Origin: Xaviernesmea rhizosphaerae
GTDB taxonomy: Bacteria > Pseudomonadota > Alphaproteobacteria > Rhizobiales > Rhizobiaceae
Direction of reading: 5' to 3'
DNA: 64,000 nt
Assembly: GCF_001938945.1 (NCBI RefSeq)
Contig: NZ_MKIO01000024.1
Location: 124,001-188,000 of the forward strand
Numbering within the stretch: position 1 is the first letter of the stretch; every line of letters begins with the position of its first letter. Made by a program: the position numbers and the translations under genes. The notes under the pieces were generated by a model that saw only the letters and a program-made list of their open reading frames with translations, was not told the DNA's origin and ran no database searches. Below, piece by piece: positions 53,441 to 63,302 of the stretch.

Positions 53441-54961
53441 TTATTCGGTGATGATTTTCACGCGGTCGCCCGGCTTCACCGTGGCGGTCAGGCCCATGGC
53501 GTTGATCATCCGGAACAGTTCCAGCTTGCGGTCCGTCCCCATCATGCGCGAGGCGAGCGTGGGTACGGTCTCGCCCTGCTTGACGGTGAAGACGCGCACC
53601 CGCAGCGGCTTCAGCGAGGCGGCTTCCTCGGCCGTCATGCGGCGGAAGGAGGCGCGCAGCACCTTGGCGGTCGGGTCCAGCGCGGCCGAGCCCTTGGGCA
53701 CGGCGGTGAGGAAGCGGTAGATCTGGCTGCCGATGCGGATCACCGTCACGTCGAAGTCCCAGCGGTCGGCCGAGGCGCGGGCGGTGGCGGCCTCCAGGCC
53801 GTTGACCTGCGTCGCCCGGATCGTGTCCGGCTCCAGACCGGTGACCCAGCCGGAGGCGATATAATCGGTCAGGCTGCGGCCCTGGCTGTCGGCCACGCCA
53901 TCGAAGCGGATCGCCACTTCGCCGGGGCCGGTCGCCAGCACGGCCTCGACCTTGTTGTCGATCTGGAAGCCTTCGGGCACCTCGAAGCGGATGCCGAGCT
54001 TGCCGTGCAGGAAGGTCTGGCCGCGGACATAGCCCTCCTGCGGGCTGTCGCCATAGAGCAGGCCATCGATGCCGTCGAGATAATAGTCGCGCCCGCGATC
54101 GCCCGTCGTGCCCTCCGGGCCGAAGGCGCGCGCATGCCGGCGGGCGAGATCGACACGCTGTGGCGCGCTCGGATGGCTGGACAGGAAGTCCATGCTCTGA
54201 TCGTTTTCCGGGTCCACCGCATTGAAGCTGGCATAGGCGGCCATGGCTTCCAGGAAGCGGGCGGCGGCATAGGGATCATAGCCGGCCTCGCCCAGCATGC
54301 GCACGCCGATCTGGTCGGCCTGAAGCTCCTGGTTGCGCGAGAAGGCGGCGAGCCGCAGCTTGCCGCGCGCCAGCGCCTCCTTGCCGGCGATGTCGCTGGA
54401 AAGCACTTCGGAAACCACCCGGCTGGCGATGACCTCAGCCTCCTCGCGCTGCTGGCGCTGGATGCCGTGATTGGCGGTGACATGCGCCATTTCGTGCGAC
54501 AGCACGGCGGCGACTTCGGAGGCGTCATTGGCCAAAGCCAGCAGCCCGCGCGTGACATAGAGATAGCCGCCGGGCAGGGCGAAGGCGTTGATGGCCGGGG
54601 AATTGAGAATGGTGATGCGATAGGACTGGCTCGGATTTTCCGACACGGCCGTCAGCGCGCCGGTGATGCGGGCGACCAGCCGTTCCGTCTTCTCGTCCTT
54701 GTACTCCCCGCCATAGCTTGCCAGGATGCGCGGATGCTCGCGCGCGCCCATCTGGGCGCGGGGGTCGTTCTTCTGCACCTCGGAGACGATCTGCGGTGTC
54801 GAGGAGGGCTGAACGGCCGGCGGTTCATAGGCCTGTTCCAGCGCCGTCTGGCATCCGGCCAGCATCGTCAGCCCTGCAAGCAGGCTCGCGCGCACGATCA
54901 AGCCGCCCTGTCGCCGGCTTTCGCGCGTTGCGCCCGTCATCCTGATCGTCGCGTCCGTCAT
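53441..54961 (-). CDS. M48-family metalloprotease, BepA-like lipoprotein
   Basis: 506 aa. Signal peptide with lipobox LTMLAGC (Cys37), so a probable periplasm-facing lipoprotein. The zinc protease motif is AVLSHEMAHVTANHG, with the third ligand in NQELQADQIGVRML. The C-terminal region ends with KPLRVRVFTVKQGETVPTLA and LTATVKPGDRVKIITE, a LysM-like or SH3-like element that may bind peptidoglycan. E. coli BepA repairs or degrades LptD and BamA assembly intermediates. Start ATG 54961; an in-frame ATG at 54985 would add 8 residues. Confidence 0.9.
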   Translation of the reverse strand: MTDATIRMTGATRESRRQGGLIVRASLLAGLTMLAGCQTALEQAYEPPAVQPSSTPQIVSEVQKNDPRAQMGAREHPRILASYGGEYKDEKTERLVARITGALTAVSENPSQSYRITILNSPAINAFALPGGYLYVTRGLLALANDASEVAAVLSHEMAHVTANHGIQRQQREEAEVIASRVVSEVLSSDIAGKEALARGKLRLAAFSRNQELQADQIGVRMLGEAGYDPYAAARFLEAMAAYASFNAVDPENDQSMDFLSSHPSAPQRVDLARRHARAFGPEGTTGDRGRDYYLDGIDGLLYGDSPQEGYVRGQTFLHGKLGIRFEVPEGFQIDNKVEAVLATGPGEVAIRFDGVADSQGRSLTDYIASGWVTGLEPDTIRATQVNGLEAATARASADRWDFDVTVIRIGSQIYRFLTAVPKGSAALDPTAKVLRASFRRMTAEEAASLKPLRVRVFTVKQGETVPTLASRMMGTDRKLELFRMINAMGLTATVKPGDRVKIITE

Positions 54962-55255
54962 GCCATCCGCTCGCCGTCTCGCCATTCACGGGCGTCCCCG
55001 AGGGGTCGCCGCGCGTTCTCGTCATGGCGTCGGCCGCTGCTGGAAACCGCTTGGATCGGTCTCCTTCCAAAGGCTGCGCCGCCTAGAGAAATGGGGCGGC
55101 AGCGCCCGTTCTGCCACGTTTTCGCTCTACAGCAGACTCTGGGGCGATTCCTAGGCGAAATCGCTGCACTGCGGTGGATTCCGCAAGGCTATGGTGAAAA
55201 GAGCGATTTTGACGCGTGCGGCGCGGCAGGCTTGACGGGTTTCGAAGCCTTGCGA
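54962..55255. other. intergenic region between cydC and the M48 gene
   Basis: About 290 bp, with no hairpin plus T-run and no supported ORF. Both neighbours are on the minus strand. Confidence 0.5.
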
Positions 55256-56938
55256 TCAGGCGATTTCGAGCGCGCCCTGTGCGCAAAGATGCAGTTTTCG
55301 GTTGAAGTCCTTCAGCATGGCCGGGGGCGCGTGGGTGGCCACGACGAGCGTACGGCCGGCGGTCAGGCGCGGGAGTGCCTCGAAGATTGCCTGTTCGAGC
55401 GTGGGGTCCAGGCTGGCGGTCGGCTCGTCCAGGAGCAGGATGGGGGCAGGCGACAGGAGCGTGCGCGCCAGGCAGAGCCGGCGTGCCTGACCCGCCGACA
55501 GCGTGTGGCCGGTTTCGCCGACGAAGGCATCCAGCCCGCCCGGCAGGGCCGCGACGAGATCGGCCATCTGGACTGCCTCCAGCATCGCCCAGAGCGCGGC
55601 ATCCCCGCATCGCGGATTGCCGATCAGGAGATTGTCGCGCACGCTGCCCATGAAGAGGGGGGCATCCTGCTCCAGCACCGCGACCGCGGCGTGAATCTCG
55701 TCAGGATCGGCGCATTTGAGGTCGATCCCGCCCAACAGCACGCGGCCGGCATCGGGATCGTGCAGGCGCAGGATGAGGGCGAACAGGGTGGACTTGCCGC
55801 TGCCGGAAGGACCCGTCAGCGCCACGCGCTCGCCGCAGCCGATCTTGAGCGTCAGCCCCGAAAGCGCCGGCCGGCCCGGCTCATAGGCGAAATGCACCGC
55901 CTCAAAGGCGATGTCGAGGCTATTTGGCAAGGAGAGGGTATGCGGCTCCGCAACGATGGCTGCGGGCGCGTCCAGAAGGCCGGCTAGCCGCTCGGCCGCC
56001 GCGGCCGCGGGTCCGAAGCGGGCGACGCCGCGCAGAATGGCCGCCACCGCCTCGAAGCTCGCCAGCGTGCCGAGCAGCAGCCCGACGAGCAGCGGGCCGG
56101 TGATCGCGCCCGACGACAGCGCCCGCGTGCCGAGCAGCAGCACGGCGAGCAGGGCGCAGGCGGTCAGCGCCTGCATGGCGGCGCCGGCCAGCGCGCCTGA
56201 CAGCGCCAGCCGCCGCCGCGCACGGCCAAGCTCCGCCGCCGCCTGTTCAAAGCGGGTCTGCGCCAGGGCGGTGCGGCCGAAGGCGCGGAGATCGTCGCGG
56301 CTCTCGATCGCCTCGATCACCGCACCACGCAGCAGCGCGCCAAGCCGCGCCACCGCGCGCGCCGGGCGGCGGGCCAGGAGGAGGAGCAGCAGCGGCACGC
56401 CGATGATGGCCAGCGCCAGGGCGAAGAGGACCGGCAGCAGCGCCGAGGGCAGCAGGAGCGCCAGCGCCACGCCGAGCGCCAGGGCGGCCAGCAGCCCGTT
56501 GACCAGCGGCCCGACACCGACGACGAACAGGCTTTCGAGCTGGTCGATGTCGGCCGTGAGCCGGCTCACGAGATCGCCATGCGCCATGGCTGCGCCGGTC
56601 TCATCCGGCAGGCGGCCGAGCGGAATACGGGCGAGCAGCCGGGCGAAGACATCGCCACGCAAGGCGGCCAGAAGCGCCAGCGTCGCATCATGCCCGGCGA
56701 TGCGCTCGCCATAGCGCGCGAGGATGCGCAGCAGCGACAGGCCCCGGATCAGCGAGGAGGGGCCGAAGAGATTGAAGGCCATGCCGGCCGTGCTCAGCGC
56801 GGCCGCGGTGAGAAACCAGCCGGAGATGCCGAGGAGAGCGATACCGGCAAATAGCGTGACGAGGCCGAGCCCCAGCGCCGCCAGCAGGCGCGGCGCTTCC
56901 CGGCGATAGAGCGGCCAAAGCAGATCGAGGAGGCTCAT
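55256..56938 (-). CDS. cydC: glutathione/cysteine ABC exporter subunit CydC
   Basis: 560 aa half-transporter (membrane domain with about 6 helices, then an ABC domain) that pairs with CydD; needed for assembly of cytochrome bd by setting periplasmic thiol redox. The start MSLLDLLWPLYRREAPRLLA and the helix segment FAGIALLGISGWFLTAAALS are typical. Walker A TGPSGSGKSTLFALILRLHD, signature LSAGQARRLCLARTLLSPAP, Walker B LLLDEPTASLDP and the H-loop VVATHAPPAM are intact. ATG 56938 overlaps the cydD stop by 4 bases. Confidence 0.93.
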   Translation of the reverse strand: MSLLDLLWPLYRREAPRLLAALGLGLVTLFAGIALLGISGWFLTAAALSTAGMAFNLFGPSSLIRGLSLLRILARYGERIAGHDATLALLAALRGDVFARLLARIPLGRLPDETGAAMAHGDLVSRLTADIDQLESLFVVGVGPLVNGLLAALALGVALALLLPSALLPVLFALALAIIGVPLLLLLLARRPARAVARLGALLRGAVIEAIESRDDLRAFGRTALAQTRFEQAAAELGRARRRLALSGALAGAAMQALTACALLAVLLLGTRALSSGAITGPLLVGLLLGTLASFEAVAAILRGVARFGPAAAAAERLAGLLDAPAAIVAEPHTLSLPNSLDIAFEAVHFAYEPGRPALSGLTLKIGCGERVALTGPSGSGKSTLFALILRLHDPDAGRVLLGGIDLKCADPDEIHAAVAVLEQDAPLFMGSVRDNLLIGNPRCGDAALWAMLEAVQMADLVAALPGGLDAFVGETGHTLSAGQARRLCLARTLLSPAPILLLDEPTASLDPTLEQAIFEALPRLTAGRTLVVATHAPPAMLKDFNRKLHLCAQGALEIA

Positions 56939-58797
56939 GCCGCATTCTCCGTGCTGATGGCGGCGCCGGGGCCGCGGCCGGCAATGCTCGGCCAGAGGCC
57001 GCAGCGGCTTAAGCGCCAAGCGCGGGGCAGGCGCGCGGCCAGGTTCTGGGAGTGGGTGGCGATCACGAGGCTGCGGCCCATGGCAAAGACCATGAGCGCA
57101 TCCATGACCCGCTGTTCGGTCTCCCCGTCGAGATGGGCGGTCGGCTCATCGAGGAGCAGCAAAGCGGGATCGGTGAGGAAGACCCGGGCAAGCGCCAGGC
57201 GCTGGGCCTGACCGCCGGAGAGCCCCTGTCCGCCGGGGCCAACGGCGGTGTCGAGCCCGCGCGGAAGCCGGGCGAGATCATCGAGAAGGCCGCTTTTCTG
57301 CGCCGCATCGAGCATGGCGCCCTCGCTGGCGTCTGGCGCGGCGAAGCGCAGATTGTCGGCCACCGTGCCGGCGAGGAAGAAGGGGCGCTGGTTCAGCAGC
57401 GTGATCGACCGCCGCAGGCGCGCGGGCGCGATCTGATCGATCGGCTGGCCACCCAGGCGCACCGTGCCGTCAAAGGGGCGCAGGCCAGCGAGCGCCTGCA
57501 GGAAGCTGGTCTTGCCGATGCCGCTCTCGCCCAGAAGGGCGATCTGCGCGCCGGCCTTAAGCGACCATGCCTGTGAATGGAGCAGGCGGCGGCCCCGATC
57601 GGGCGTCCAAAGCGTGAACGCGTCGATCTCAAGGCCGCCTGCCTGCCGGGGAAACGCGCGCCCGTCGAAAGGCTCCTCCCGGGATGCGATAGCACCCACC
57701 CCGTCGGTCGCGTCGGCTTCCCAAGGTCCCGGCTTCTCTCGCGCGGCCTGAGGACCATCCCGGTCCTGCGCCTGCGCATGCTGAGGGCCGTCGTCGAATT
57801 GCGTCTCGTCCAGTCGCGCGGCGATTTCCGCCAGCGCGCTCTCTGCCGCTTTCTTGTCGTGATAATGCGCCGCCATCAGCCGCAGCGGCTGATAGACCTC
57901 GGGCGCCATCAGGAGACAAAAAAGCCCTTCCTCCAGAGTCAGGCTGCCGGCATGGCCGGGGAGATAGCCGAGATAGCCCAATCCGACATAAAGGGCGACA
58001 CCGGCGACCCCGAGCGCGGCGAAGAATTCCAATACTGCCGACGAAAGAAAAGCAATCCTTAGAACTCGTAGGGTCCTGAGGCGCAAATCCTCGCCCGCGC
58101 TCTTGACGGCGGCGGTTTCGCTGATCTCGCGCCCGAAGAGTTTCAGCGTCCGGATGCCGCGCAGCCGGTCCGCAAAATGGCCTGACAGGCGCGAGAGCGC
58201 ATTCGCCTGGTCTCGCGCGGCCGCTTCCGCGCCCCAGCCGACCAGCGCCATGAACAGCGGAATGAGCGGGGCGGTGACGAGAAAGAGCAAAGCGACGACG
58301 AGATCGACCCTGAAAACAGCAACGGCAAAGGCGAGCGGCAGAAGGGTGGCCTGCAGGCTGGCCGGCAGAAAGCGGGCGAAGTAGCCGTCGAGATGGTCCA
58401 CCTGATCGATGATGACAGAGGCGAGCGTGCCCGAGCCCTGGCCCCGCGCCCTGACATCGCGCGCCAGCAGCCGGGAAAACAACAGCGCGCGCAGTCGCGT
58501 CTTGATGCGCTCGGCGCCGGCGGTGGCGCAGCGCTCGCCGGCAAGGCCGAGGCCGGCCCTGAGCAGAATGAGCGCGCCGATGGCTGCAATCGGGCTGACC
58601 AGGACATCGGCCGAGACGCTTCCCGCGATCGCCCGGTCGAGCACATGGGCCAGCAATGTCGCCTGCACCACGAGCAGCAGCCCTGCGACCAGCGGCAGGA
58701 TCAGCGCGGCGTGCAGCGCCCAACCGCCCGGGCGCGCCAGCTTTTTCAGCTGCTGGCGTCGGGCGGCGCGATCGGCGGCGGATGGGGACTTCGACAT
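56935..58797 (-). CDS. cydD: glutathione/cysteine ABC exporter subunit CydD
   Basis: 620 aa. Membrane part from LHAALILPLVAGLLLVVQAT onward; FLPASLQATLLPLAFAVAVF and LRGIRTLKLFGREISETAAV are typical of CydD. The ABC domain has Walker A LGESGIGKTSFLQALAGLRP, signature LSGGQAQRLALARVFLTDPA, Walker B LLLDEPTAHLDG and H-loop VIATHSQNLA. An unusually long charged linker (residues about 355-420, QDRDGPQAAREKPG) separates the two parts. ATG 58797 (MSKSPSA). Transcribed divergently from cydABX, sharing the FNR box. Confidence 0.93.
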   Translation of the reverse strand: MSKSPSAADRAARRQQLKKLARPGGWALHAALILPLVAGLLLVVQATLLAHVLDRAIAGSVSADVLVSPIAAIGALILLRAGLGLAGERCATAGAERIKTRLRALLFSRLLARDVRARGQGSGTLASVIIDQVDHLDGYFARFLPASLQATLLPLAFAVAVFRVDLVVALLFLVTAPLIPLFMALVGWGAEAAARDQANALSRLSGHFADRLRGIRTLKLFGREISETAAVKSAGEDLRLRTLRVLRIAFLSSAVLEFFAALGVAGVALYVGLGYLGYLPGHAGSLTLEEGLFCLLMAPEVYQPLRLMAAHYHDKKAAESALAEIAARLDETQFDDGPQHAQAQDRDGPQAAREKPGPWEADATDGVGAIASREEPFDGRAFPRQAGGLEIDAFTLWTPDRGRRLLHSQAWSLKAGAQIALLGESGIGKTSFLQALAGLRPFDGTVRLGGQPIDQIAPARLRRSITLLNQRPFFLAGTVADNLRFAAPDASEGAMLDAAQKSGLLDDLARLPRGLDTAVGPGGQGLSGGQAQRLALARVFLTDPALLLLDEPTAHLDGETEQRVMDALMVFAMGRSLVIATHSQNLAARLPRAWRLSRCGLWPSIAGRGPGAAISTENAA

Positions 58798-58904
58798 GGC
58801 AGGGCTCCGCTTCGGGTTTGGCTCCGGGAATAGGGCGGGAACACCCGGAGAGGGCCTGGAGCCAAAGCATGCCTGTCTTGTCGCCGATCCCCCGTTGGGG
58901 GGCA

Positions 58905-58918
58905 TTGATCGAAATCAA
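58905..58918. promoter_or_regulatory. FNR box (anaerobox) between cydDC and cydABX-hemN
   Basis: TTGAT-CGAA-ATCAA, a perfect match to the FNR/FixK consensus TTGAT-N4-ATCAA, extended to a 20-bp near-perfect palindrome (58902-58921, mismatched only in the central bases). It lies 108 bp from the cydD start and 78 bp from the cydA start and could act on both. The FNR-type regulator at 44849 is the obvious candidate ligand. Confidence 0.9.
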
Positions 58919-58995
58919 TGCGCGACCGCGAAGGTGCGCCTAGCCTTCGCAACGATCCGGCGTTTCGGCCGGCCTCGAACAACAGGAATCGCGCA

Positions 58996-60576
58996 ATGAT
59001 CGATTTCACCGTCGTGGACCTGGCGCGGCTGCAATTCGCCGCGACAGCGCTTTACCACTTCCTCTTCGTGCCCCTGACGCTGGGCCTCTCCTTCATGATG
59101 GCGATCATGGAAAGCGTCTATGTGATGACCGGCCGGCCGGTCTGGCGGCGCATGACGCTGTTCTGGGGCACGCTCTTCGGCATTAATTTCGCCATGGGCG
59201 TGGCCACCGGCATCGTCATGGAATTCCAGTTCGGCATGAACTGGAGCTATTACAGCCATTATGTCGGCGACGTGTTCGGCGCGCCGCTGGCGATCGAGGG
59301 CCTGATGGCCTTCTTTCTGGAGGCCACCTTCATCGGCCTGTTCTTCTTCGGCTGGGACCGGCTGTCGAAGGTCGGCCATCTGATCGTCACCTGGCTCACC
59401 GCTTTCGGCGCCAACTTCTCCGCGCTGTGGATTCTCGTCGCCAATGGCTGGATGCAAAACCCCGTCGGCGCCCGCTTCAATCCCGATACGATGCGGATGG
59501 AGGTGACCAATTTCGCTGAGGTGATCTTCAATCCGGTCGCCCAGGCCAAGTTCGTCCATACCGTCTCGGCCGGCTACACCACCGGCGCCATGTTCGTCAT
59601 GGCCATCAGTGCCTTCTATCTCCTGCGTGGCCGGCATGTGGATCTGGCCAAGCGCTCCATGGCGGTGGCCGCCAGCTTCGGCCTGGCCTCGGCGCTGTCG
59701 GTCGTGGTGCTGGGGGACGAAAGCGGCTATGTCGCCACCGAGCATCAGAGGATGAAGATCGCCGCCGTGGAGGCCATGTGGGAAACCGAGCCGGCGCCGG
59801 CAGGTCTCACGCTCTTCGCCCTGCCGGGCAAGGACGGCAACGCCTATGAGGTGAAGATCCCCTGGATCCTCGGCCTGATCACCACCCGCTCGCTCAACAC
59901 CGAAGTGCCCGGCATCCGCCCGCTGGTGGAGCATGCCGAGACCCGGATCCGCTCCGGCATGCAGGCCGCCGCCGATCTCGAGGCGATCAAGGCCGACCCA
60001 AAGAACCAGGCCGCGCGCGAAGCCTTCGCCGCCAACTGGAAGGACCTCGGCTATGGTTTGCTGCTCAAGCGCTATCGCGACGACGTCCAGAATGCGACTC
60101 CCGAAGAGATCCGCAAGGCCGCGCTCGATACCGTGCCTGATGTGGCTGTGCTGTTCTGGAGCTTCCGCATCATGGTGGCCATGGGCCTCTATATGATCGG
60201 TTTCTTCGCGCTCGCCCTCGTGCTCTCGACGCTGCACCGTCTGCGCCAGACCCCCGCCTTCCTCAAACTCGCCTTCTTCAGCCTGCCGGTTCCGTGGATC
60301 GCGATCGAAAGCGGCTGGCTCGTGGCCGAATATGGCCGGCAGCCCTGGGCGATCGAGGGCGTCCTGCCGACCTTCTACGCCGCCTCCGGCCTGTCGGTCG
60401 TCGATCTGGCGATCAGCCTCGGCTTCTTCGTCACGCTCTATACCGCGCTGCTTGGCGTCATGGTCTATCTGATGGTCAAGACCATCAAGGCCGGGCCGGC
60501 CAGCTACACCCTGCTCGAGGGCCTTCAGGGATCCAGCCGGTTTCCCGAAGCCGCCGCCGCGAACCCGTCCCGCTGA
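58996..60576 (+). CDS. cydA: cytochrome bd-type quinol oxidase subunit I
   Basis: 526 aa. The start MIDFTVVDLARLQFAATALY carries the haem-ligand His in ALYHFLFVPLTLGLSF. Further haem and proton-path residues lie in GFNFAMGV-like FGINFAMGVATGIVMEFQFG, FFLEATFIGLFFFGWDRLS and VHTVSAGYTTGAMFVMAISA. The Q-loop region after VLGDESGYVATEHQRMKIAA is of the long type. The C-terminal helix pair includes AEYGRQPWAIEGVLPTFYAA. Catalyses quinol oxidation and O2 reduction at low oxygen. Starts the cydABX-hemN operon; ATG 58996 is preceded by ACAGGAA. Confidence 0.96.
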   Translation: MIDFTVVDLARLQFAATALYHFLFVPLTLGLSFMMAIMESVYVMTGRPVWRRMTLFWGTLFGINFAMGVATGIVMEFQFGMNWSYYSHYVGDVFGAPLAIEGLMAFFLEATFIGLFFFGWDRLSKVGHLIVTWLTAFGANFSALWILVANGWMQNPVGARFNPDTMRMEVTNFAEVIFNPVAQAKFVHTVSAGYTTGAMFVMAISAFYLLRGRHVDLAKRSMAVAASFGLASALSVVVLGDESGYVATEHQRMKIAAVEAMWETEPAPAGLTLFALPGKDGNAYEVKIPWILGLITTRSLNTEVPGIRPLVEHAETRIRSGMQAAADLEAIKADPKNQAAREAFAANWKDLGYGLLLKRYRDDVQNATPEEIRKAALDTVPDVAVLFWSFRIMVAMGLYMIGFFALALVLSTLHRLRQTPAFLKLAFFSLPVPWIAIESGWLVAEYGRQPWAIEGVLPTFYAASGLSVVDLAISLGFFVTLYTALLGVMVYLMVKTIKAGPASYTLLEGLQGSSRFPEAAAANPSR

Positions 60577-60600
60577 CCCGTCCCGCTGAAAGGTCTCGTC

Positions 60601-61746
60601 ATGACCCAACTTCCTCTCGACTATGAAACGCTCCGCCTCGTCTGGTGGCTTCTGCTCGGCGTGCTCCTGATCGGTTTTGCCATCATGGACGGCTTCGATC
60701 TCGGTATCGGCGCGCTCCTGCCCTTCGCCGCCCGCACGGACGAGGAGCGGCGCACGCTGATCAATCTCGTCGGCCCGACCTGGGAGGGCAATCAGGTCTG
60801 GCTGATCCTCGGCGGCGGCGCGATCTTCGCCGCCTGGCCGGCGCTCTATGCCGTCTCCTTCTCCGGCTTCTACCTGGCGATGATCACCATCCTGCTCGCC
60901 TTGATCCTGCGTCCCGTCGGCTTCAAGTTTCGCGGCAAGATCGCCGATCCGCGCTGGCGCGCTCTCTGGGACTGGGCGCTGTTCATCGGCGGCTTCGTGC
61001 CGGCGCTGATCTTCGGCGTGGCGGTCGGCAATGTGCTGCTCGGCGTGCCCTTCGGCCTCGACGGCACGCTGCGGCCTTCTTATGAGGGGACCTTCTTCGG
61101 CCTCCTGCGCCCCTTCGCGCTCGTCTCCGGCCTCGTCAGCGTCGCCATGCTGGTGGCCCATGGCGCTGCCGTCATCGCGCTGCGCACCGAGGGGCCGGTG
61201 GCCGAGCGTGCCGGCGCCTATGGCCGGATGGCGGCTGCCGCCGGTTTCGTGCTCTTCCTGCTGGCAGGCCTCTGGGTGGCCTTCCTGCTGCCGGGCTATG
61301 TTGTCACCAGCGTTCAGGATGTCTTCGGGCCGTCCAACCCGCTGAACAAGACCGTGACGCTTGCCGCTGGCGGCTGGATGGCCAACTATGCCGCCCATCC
61401 CTGGATGATCGCGGCGCCGGTTCTGGGCCTTGGCGGCTTGCTGGTGGCGACGCTCACCCTCGGCCGCTCCGCCCTGGTGGGGCTCGCCGCCACCACGCTG
61501 GCCATCACCGGCATCATCGCCACGGCGGGCCTGTCGCTCTTCCCCTTCCTGCTGCCGTCCTCGCTCGATCCGGCGGTCAGCCTGACGGTGTGGGACGCCT
61601 CGTCCAGCCATATGACGCTGTTCATCATGCTGGTCTCCACGCTGATCTTCCTGCCGATCGTGCTGGCCTACACCGCCTGGGTCTATCGCGTGATGCGCGG
61701 CCCGGTCACGCCGGCCTCGATCGGCCGCAACCCGAACGCTTACTGA
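60601..61746 (+). CDS. cydB: cytochrome bd-type quinol oxidase subunit II
   Basis: 381 aa with 8-9 membrane helices. Signature stretches: [20 protein letters not shown] followed by [30 protein letters not shown], and [16 protein letters not shown] [20 protein letters not shown]. 24 bp after cydA, 23 bp before cydX. Confidence 0.96.
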   Translation: MTQLPLDYETLRLVWWLLLGVLLIGFAIMDGFDLGIGALLPFAARTDEERRTLINLVGPTWEGNQVWLILGGGAIFAAWPALYAVSFSGFYLAMITILLALILRPVGFKFRGKIADPRWRALWDWALFIGGFVPALIFGVAVGNVLLGVPFGLDGTLRPSYEGTFFGLLRPFALVSGLVSVAMLVAHGAAVIALRTEGPVAERAGAYGRMAAAAGFVLFLLAGLWVAFLLPGYVVTSVQDVFGPSNPLNKTVTLAAGGWMANYAAHPWMIAAPVLGLGGLLVATLTLGRSALVGLAATTLAITGIIATAGLSLFPFLLPSSLDPAVSLTVWDASSSHMTLFIMLVSTLIFLPIVLAYTAWVYRVMRGPVTPASIGRNPNAY

Positions 61747-61769
61747 ACCCTGACGGAGGAGATGTTCCT

Positions 61770-61943
61770 ATGTGGTATTTTTCCTGGATCCTCGGCCTGG
61801 GCCTTGCCTGCGCCTTCGCCATCCTCAACGCCATGTGGTTTGAAATGCGCGAGGACAATCTGGCCTCGGCCCTGCCGGAAACCGCGGACGACAAGGCCCT
61901 GCAGCGCGCGCAGGTGAAGTCCGCACCCCGGGGAGCACGCTGA
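61770..61943 (+). CDS. cydX: cytochrome bd small subunit CydX
   Basis: 57 aa single-pass protein: MWYFSWILGLGLACAFAILN then AMWFEM, the CydX/YbgT signature, with an extended polar tail (QRAQVKSAPRGAR). It stabilises the haem b/d centre of CydAB. Ribosome-binding site GGAGGAG at 61755-61761. Its stop overlaps the start of hemN by one base (TGATG). Confidence 0.95.
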   Translation: MWYFSWILGLGLACAFAILNAMWFEMREDNLASALPETADDKALQRAQVKSAPRGAR

Positions 61944-63286
61944 TGGGCGAGGCAGAGGATCTGCTCAGGCGCTACGCGGCCATGCCGGTGCCGCGCTATA
62001 CATCCTACCCCACCGCCGCGGAGTTCTCCGTGACGGTGGGCGCCACCGAGCAGGAACGGTGGCTGCGGCGGGTCGATGGCGACCGGCCGGTCTCGGTCTA
62101 TCTGCACGTGCCCTATTGCCGTGACCTCTGCCACTATTGCGGCTGCCACGCCAAGGCCTATCGCCGCGACAGCGTGATCGACAGCTACCGCGCCGCCTTA
62201 GAGGCCGAGATCGGCACCGTGGCGGCTTCCGCCCGCCGCAGGCTCAAGGTCGGCCGCATCCACTGGGGCGGCGGCACGCCCTCCAGCCTCGGCGCGGAGG
62301 GGCTGGCCTCGGTCATGGCGGTTCTTGCGCGCTATTTCGAGATCTTGCCCGATGCCGAGCACGCGATCGAGCTCGATCCCCGGCTGGTGGATGCACCGCT
62401 TGCCGCAGCCCTGGCTGCGCTCGGGGTCAACCGCGTCAGCCTCGGCGTGCAGGACACCGATCCCCTGGTGCAGGCGGCCATCGGCCGGATCCAGCCGGAG
62501 GAGCAGGTGGTGGCCGCCTTCGCCGCCCTAAGGCAGGCCGGCATCGACGCGATCAATGTCGATCTGATCTATGGACTGCCGCTGCAGACGGTAAAGTCCT
62601 TGCGGCGGACCTGCGCCAAGGTCGCAGCGCTCCGCCCGGCCCGCGTGGCCTGCTATGGCTATGCGCATATGCCGCACCGGCGCGCCAACCAGAAGCGGAT
62701 CAGCGCCGTCAGCCTGCCAGGACCTGACGACCGTGTCGAACAGGCCGCGACGGTGGCCGAGGCGCTGATGCAATCAGGCTATGCCCCTGTCGGCATCGAT
62801 CACTATGCGCTGCCGGGCGATGCGCTGCTGGCCGCCCAGGCCACCGGGCGGCTTCACCGCAATTTCCAGGGCTATACCGATGATGACTGCGCGGTGCTGA
62901 TCGGCTTCGGCGCGTCGGCCATCTCCCATCTGCCCGATGGCTTCGTGCAGAACGAGCCCGACACCACGCGCTATGTTCGCATCGCGCAGGAAGGGCTTCT
63001 CGCGGGCATTCGCGGCTGCCGGGTGAGCGAGGAGGATCGGTTGCGCGGGCGGATCATCGAGGCGTTGATGTGCCAGTTCGCCGTCGATCTCGATCTGATC
63101 GCCCCGCAGAAGGACTTCAGCGACGAGCTCGCCCTGATCCGGCCAATGGTGCGTGACGGGCTGGTGACGGTCGAGGGCCGCCGCCTGTGGATAACGGAGA
63201 CGGGAAAGCCGCTGGTCAGGGTGGTCGCAACCCTGTTCGACAGCTTTCGCCGTCAGACGAGCGGTCGCTTCAGCCTTGCGGTTTGA
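61943..63286 (+). CDS. hemN: oxygen-independent coproporphyrinogen III oxidase
   Basis: 447 aa radical-SAM enzyme that decarboxylates coproporphyrinogen III during low-oxygen haem synthesis. The cluster motif is CRDLCHYCGC, with the extra cysteine typical of HemN. Also RIHWGGGTPSSLGAEGLASV, LGVNRVSLGVQDTDPLVQAA, DAINVDLIYGLPLQTVKSL and the C-terminal LPGDALLAAQATGRLHRNFQ followed by GYT, which separates true HemN from HemW. Overlaps cydX by 1 base, so haem supply is coupled to synthesis of the haem-rich bd oxidase under the same FNR box. Confidence 0.95.
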   Translation: MGEAEDLLRRYAAMPVPRYTSYPTAAEFSVTVGATEQERWLRRVDGDRPVSVYLHVPYCRDLCHYCGCHAKAYRRDSVIDSYRAALEAEIGTVAASARRRLKVGRIHWGGGTPSSLGAEGLASVMAVLARYFEILPDAEHAIELDPRLVDAPLAAALAALGVNRVSLGVQDTDPLVQAAIGRIQPEEQVVAAFAALRQAGIDAINVDLIYGLPLQTVKSLRRTCAKVAALRPARVACYGYAHMPHRRANQKRISAVSLPGPDDRVEQAATVAEALMQSGYAPVGIDHYALPGDALLAAQATGRLHRNFQGYTDDDCAVLIGFGASAISHLPDGFVQNEPDTTRYVRIAQEGLLAGIRGCRVSEEDRLRGRIIEALMCQFAVDLDLIAPQKDFSDELALIRPMVRDGLVTVEGRRLWITETGKPLVRVVATLFDSFRRQTSGRFSLAV

Positions 63287-63302
63287 GGACAGCGGCAGAC
63301 GA

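Noticed and set aside
58915..61611. 898-codon open frame antisense to cydA and cydB
   Set aside because: Highly charged, His/Glu/Gly-rich artefact of membrane-protein codons on the other strand.
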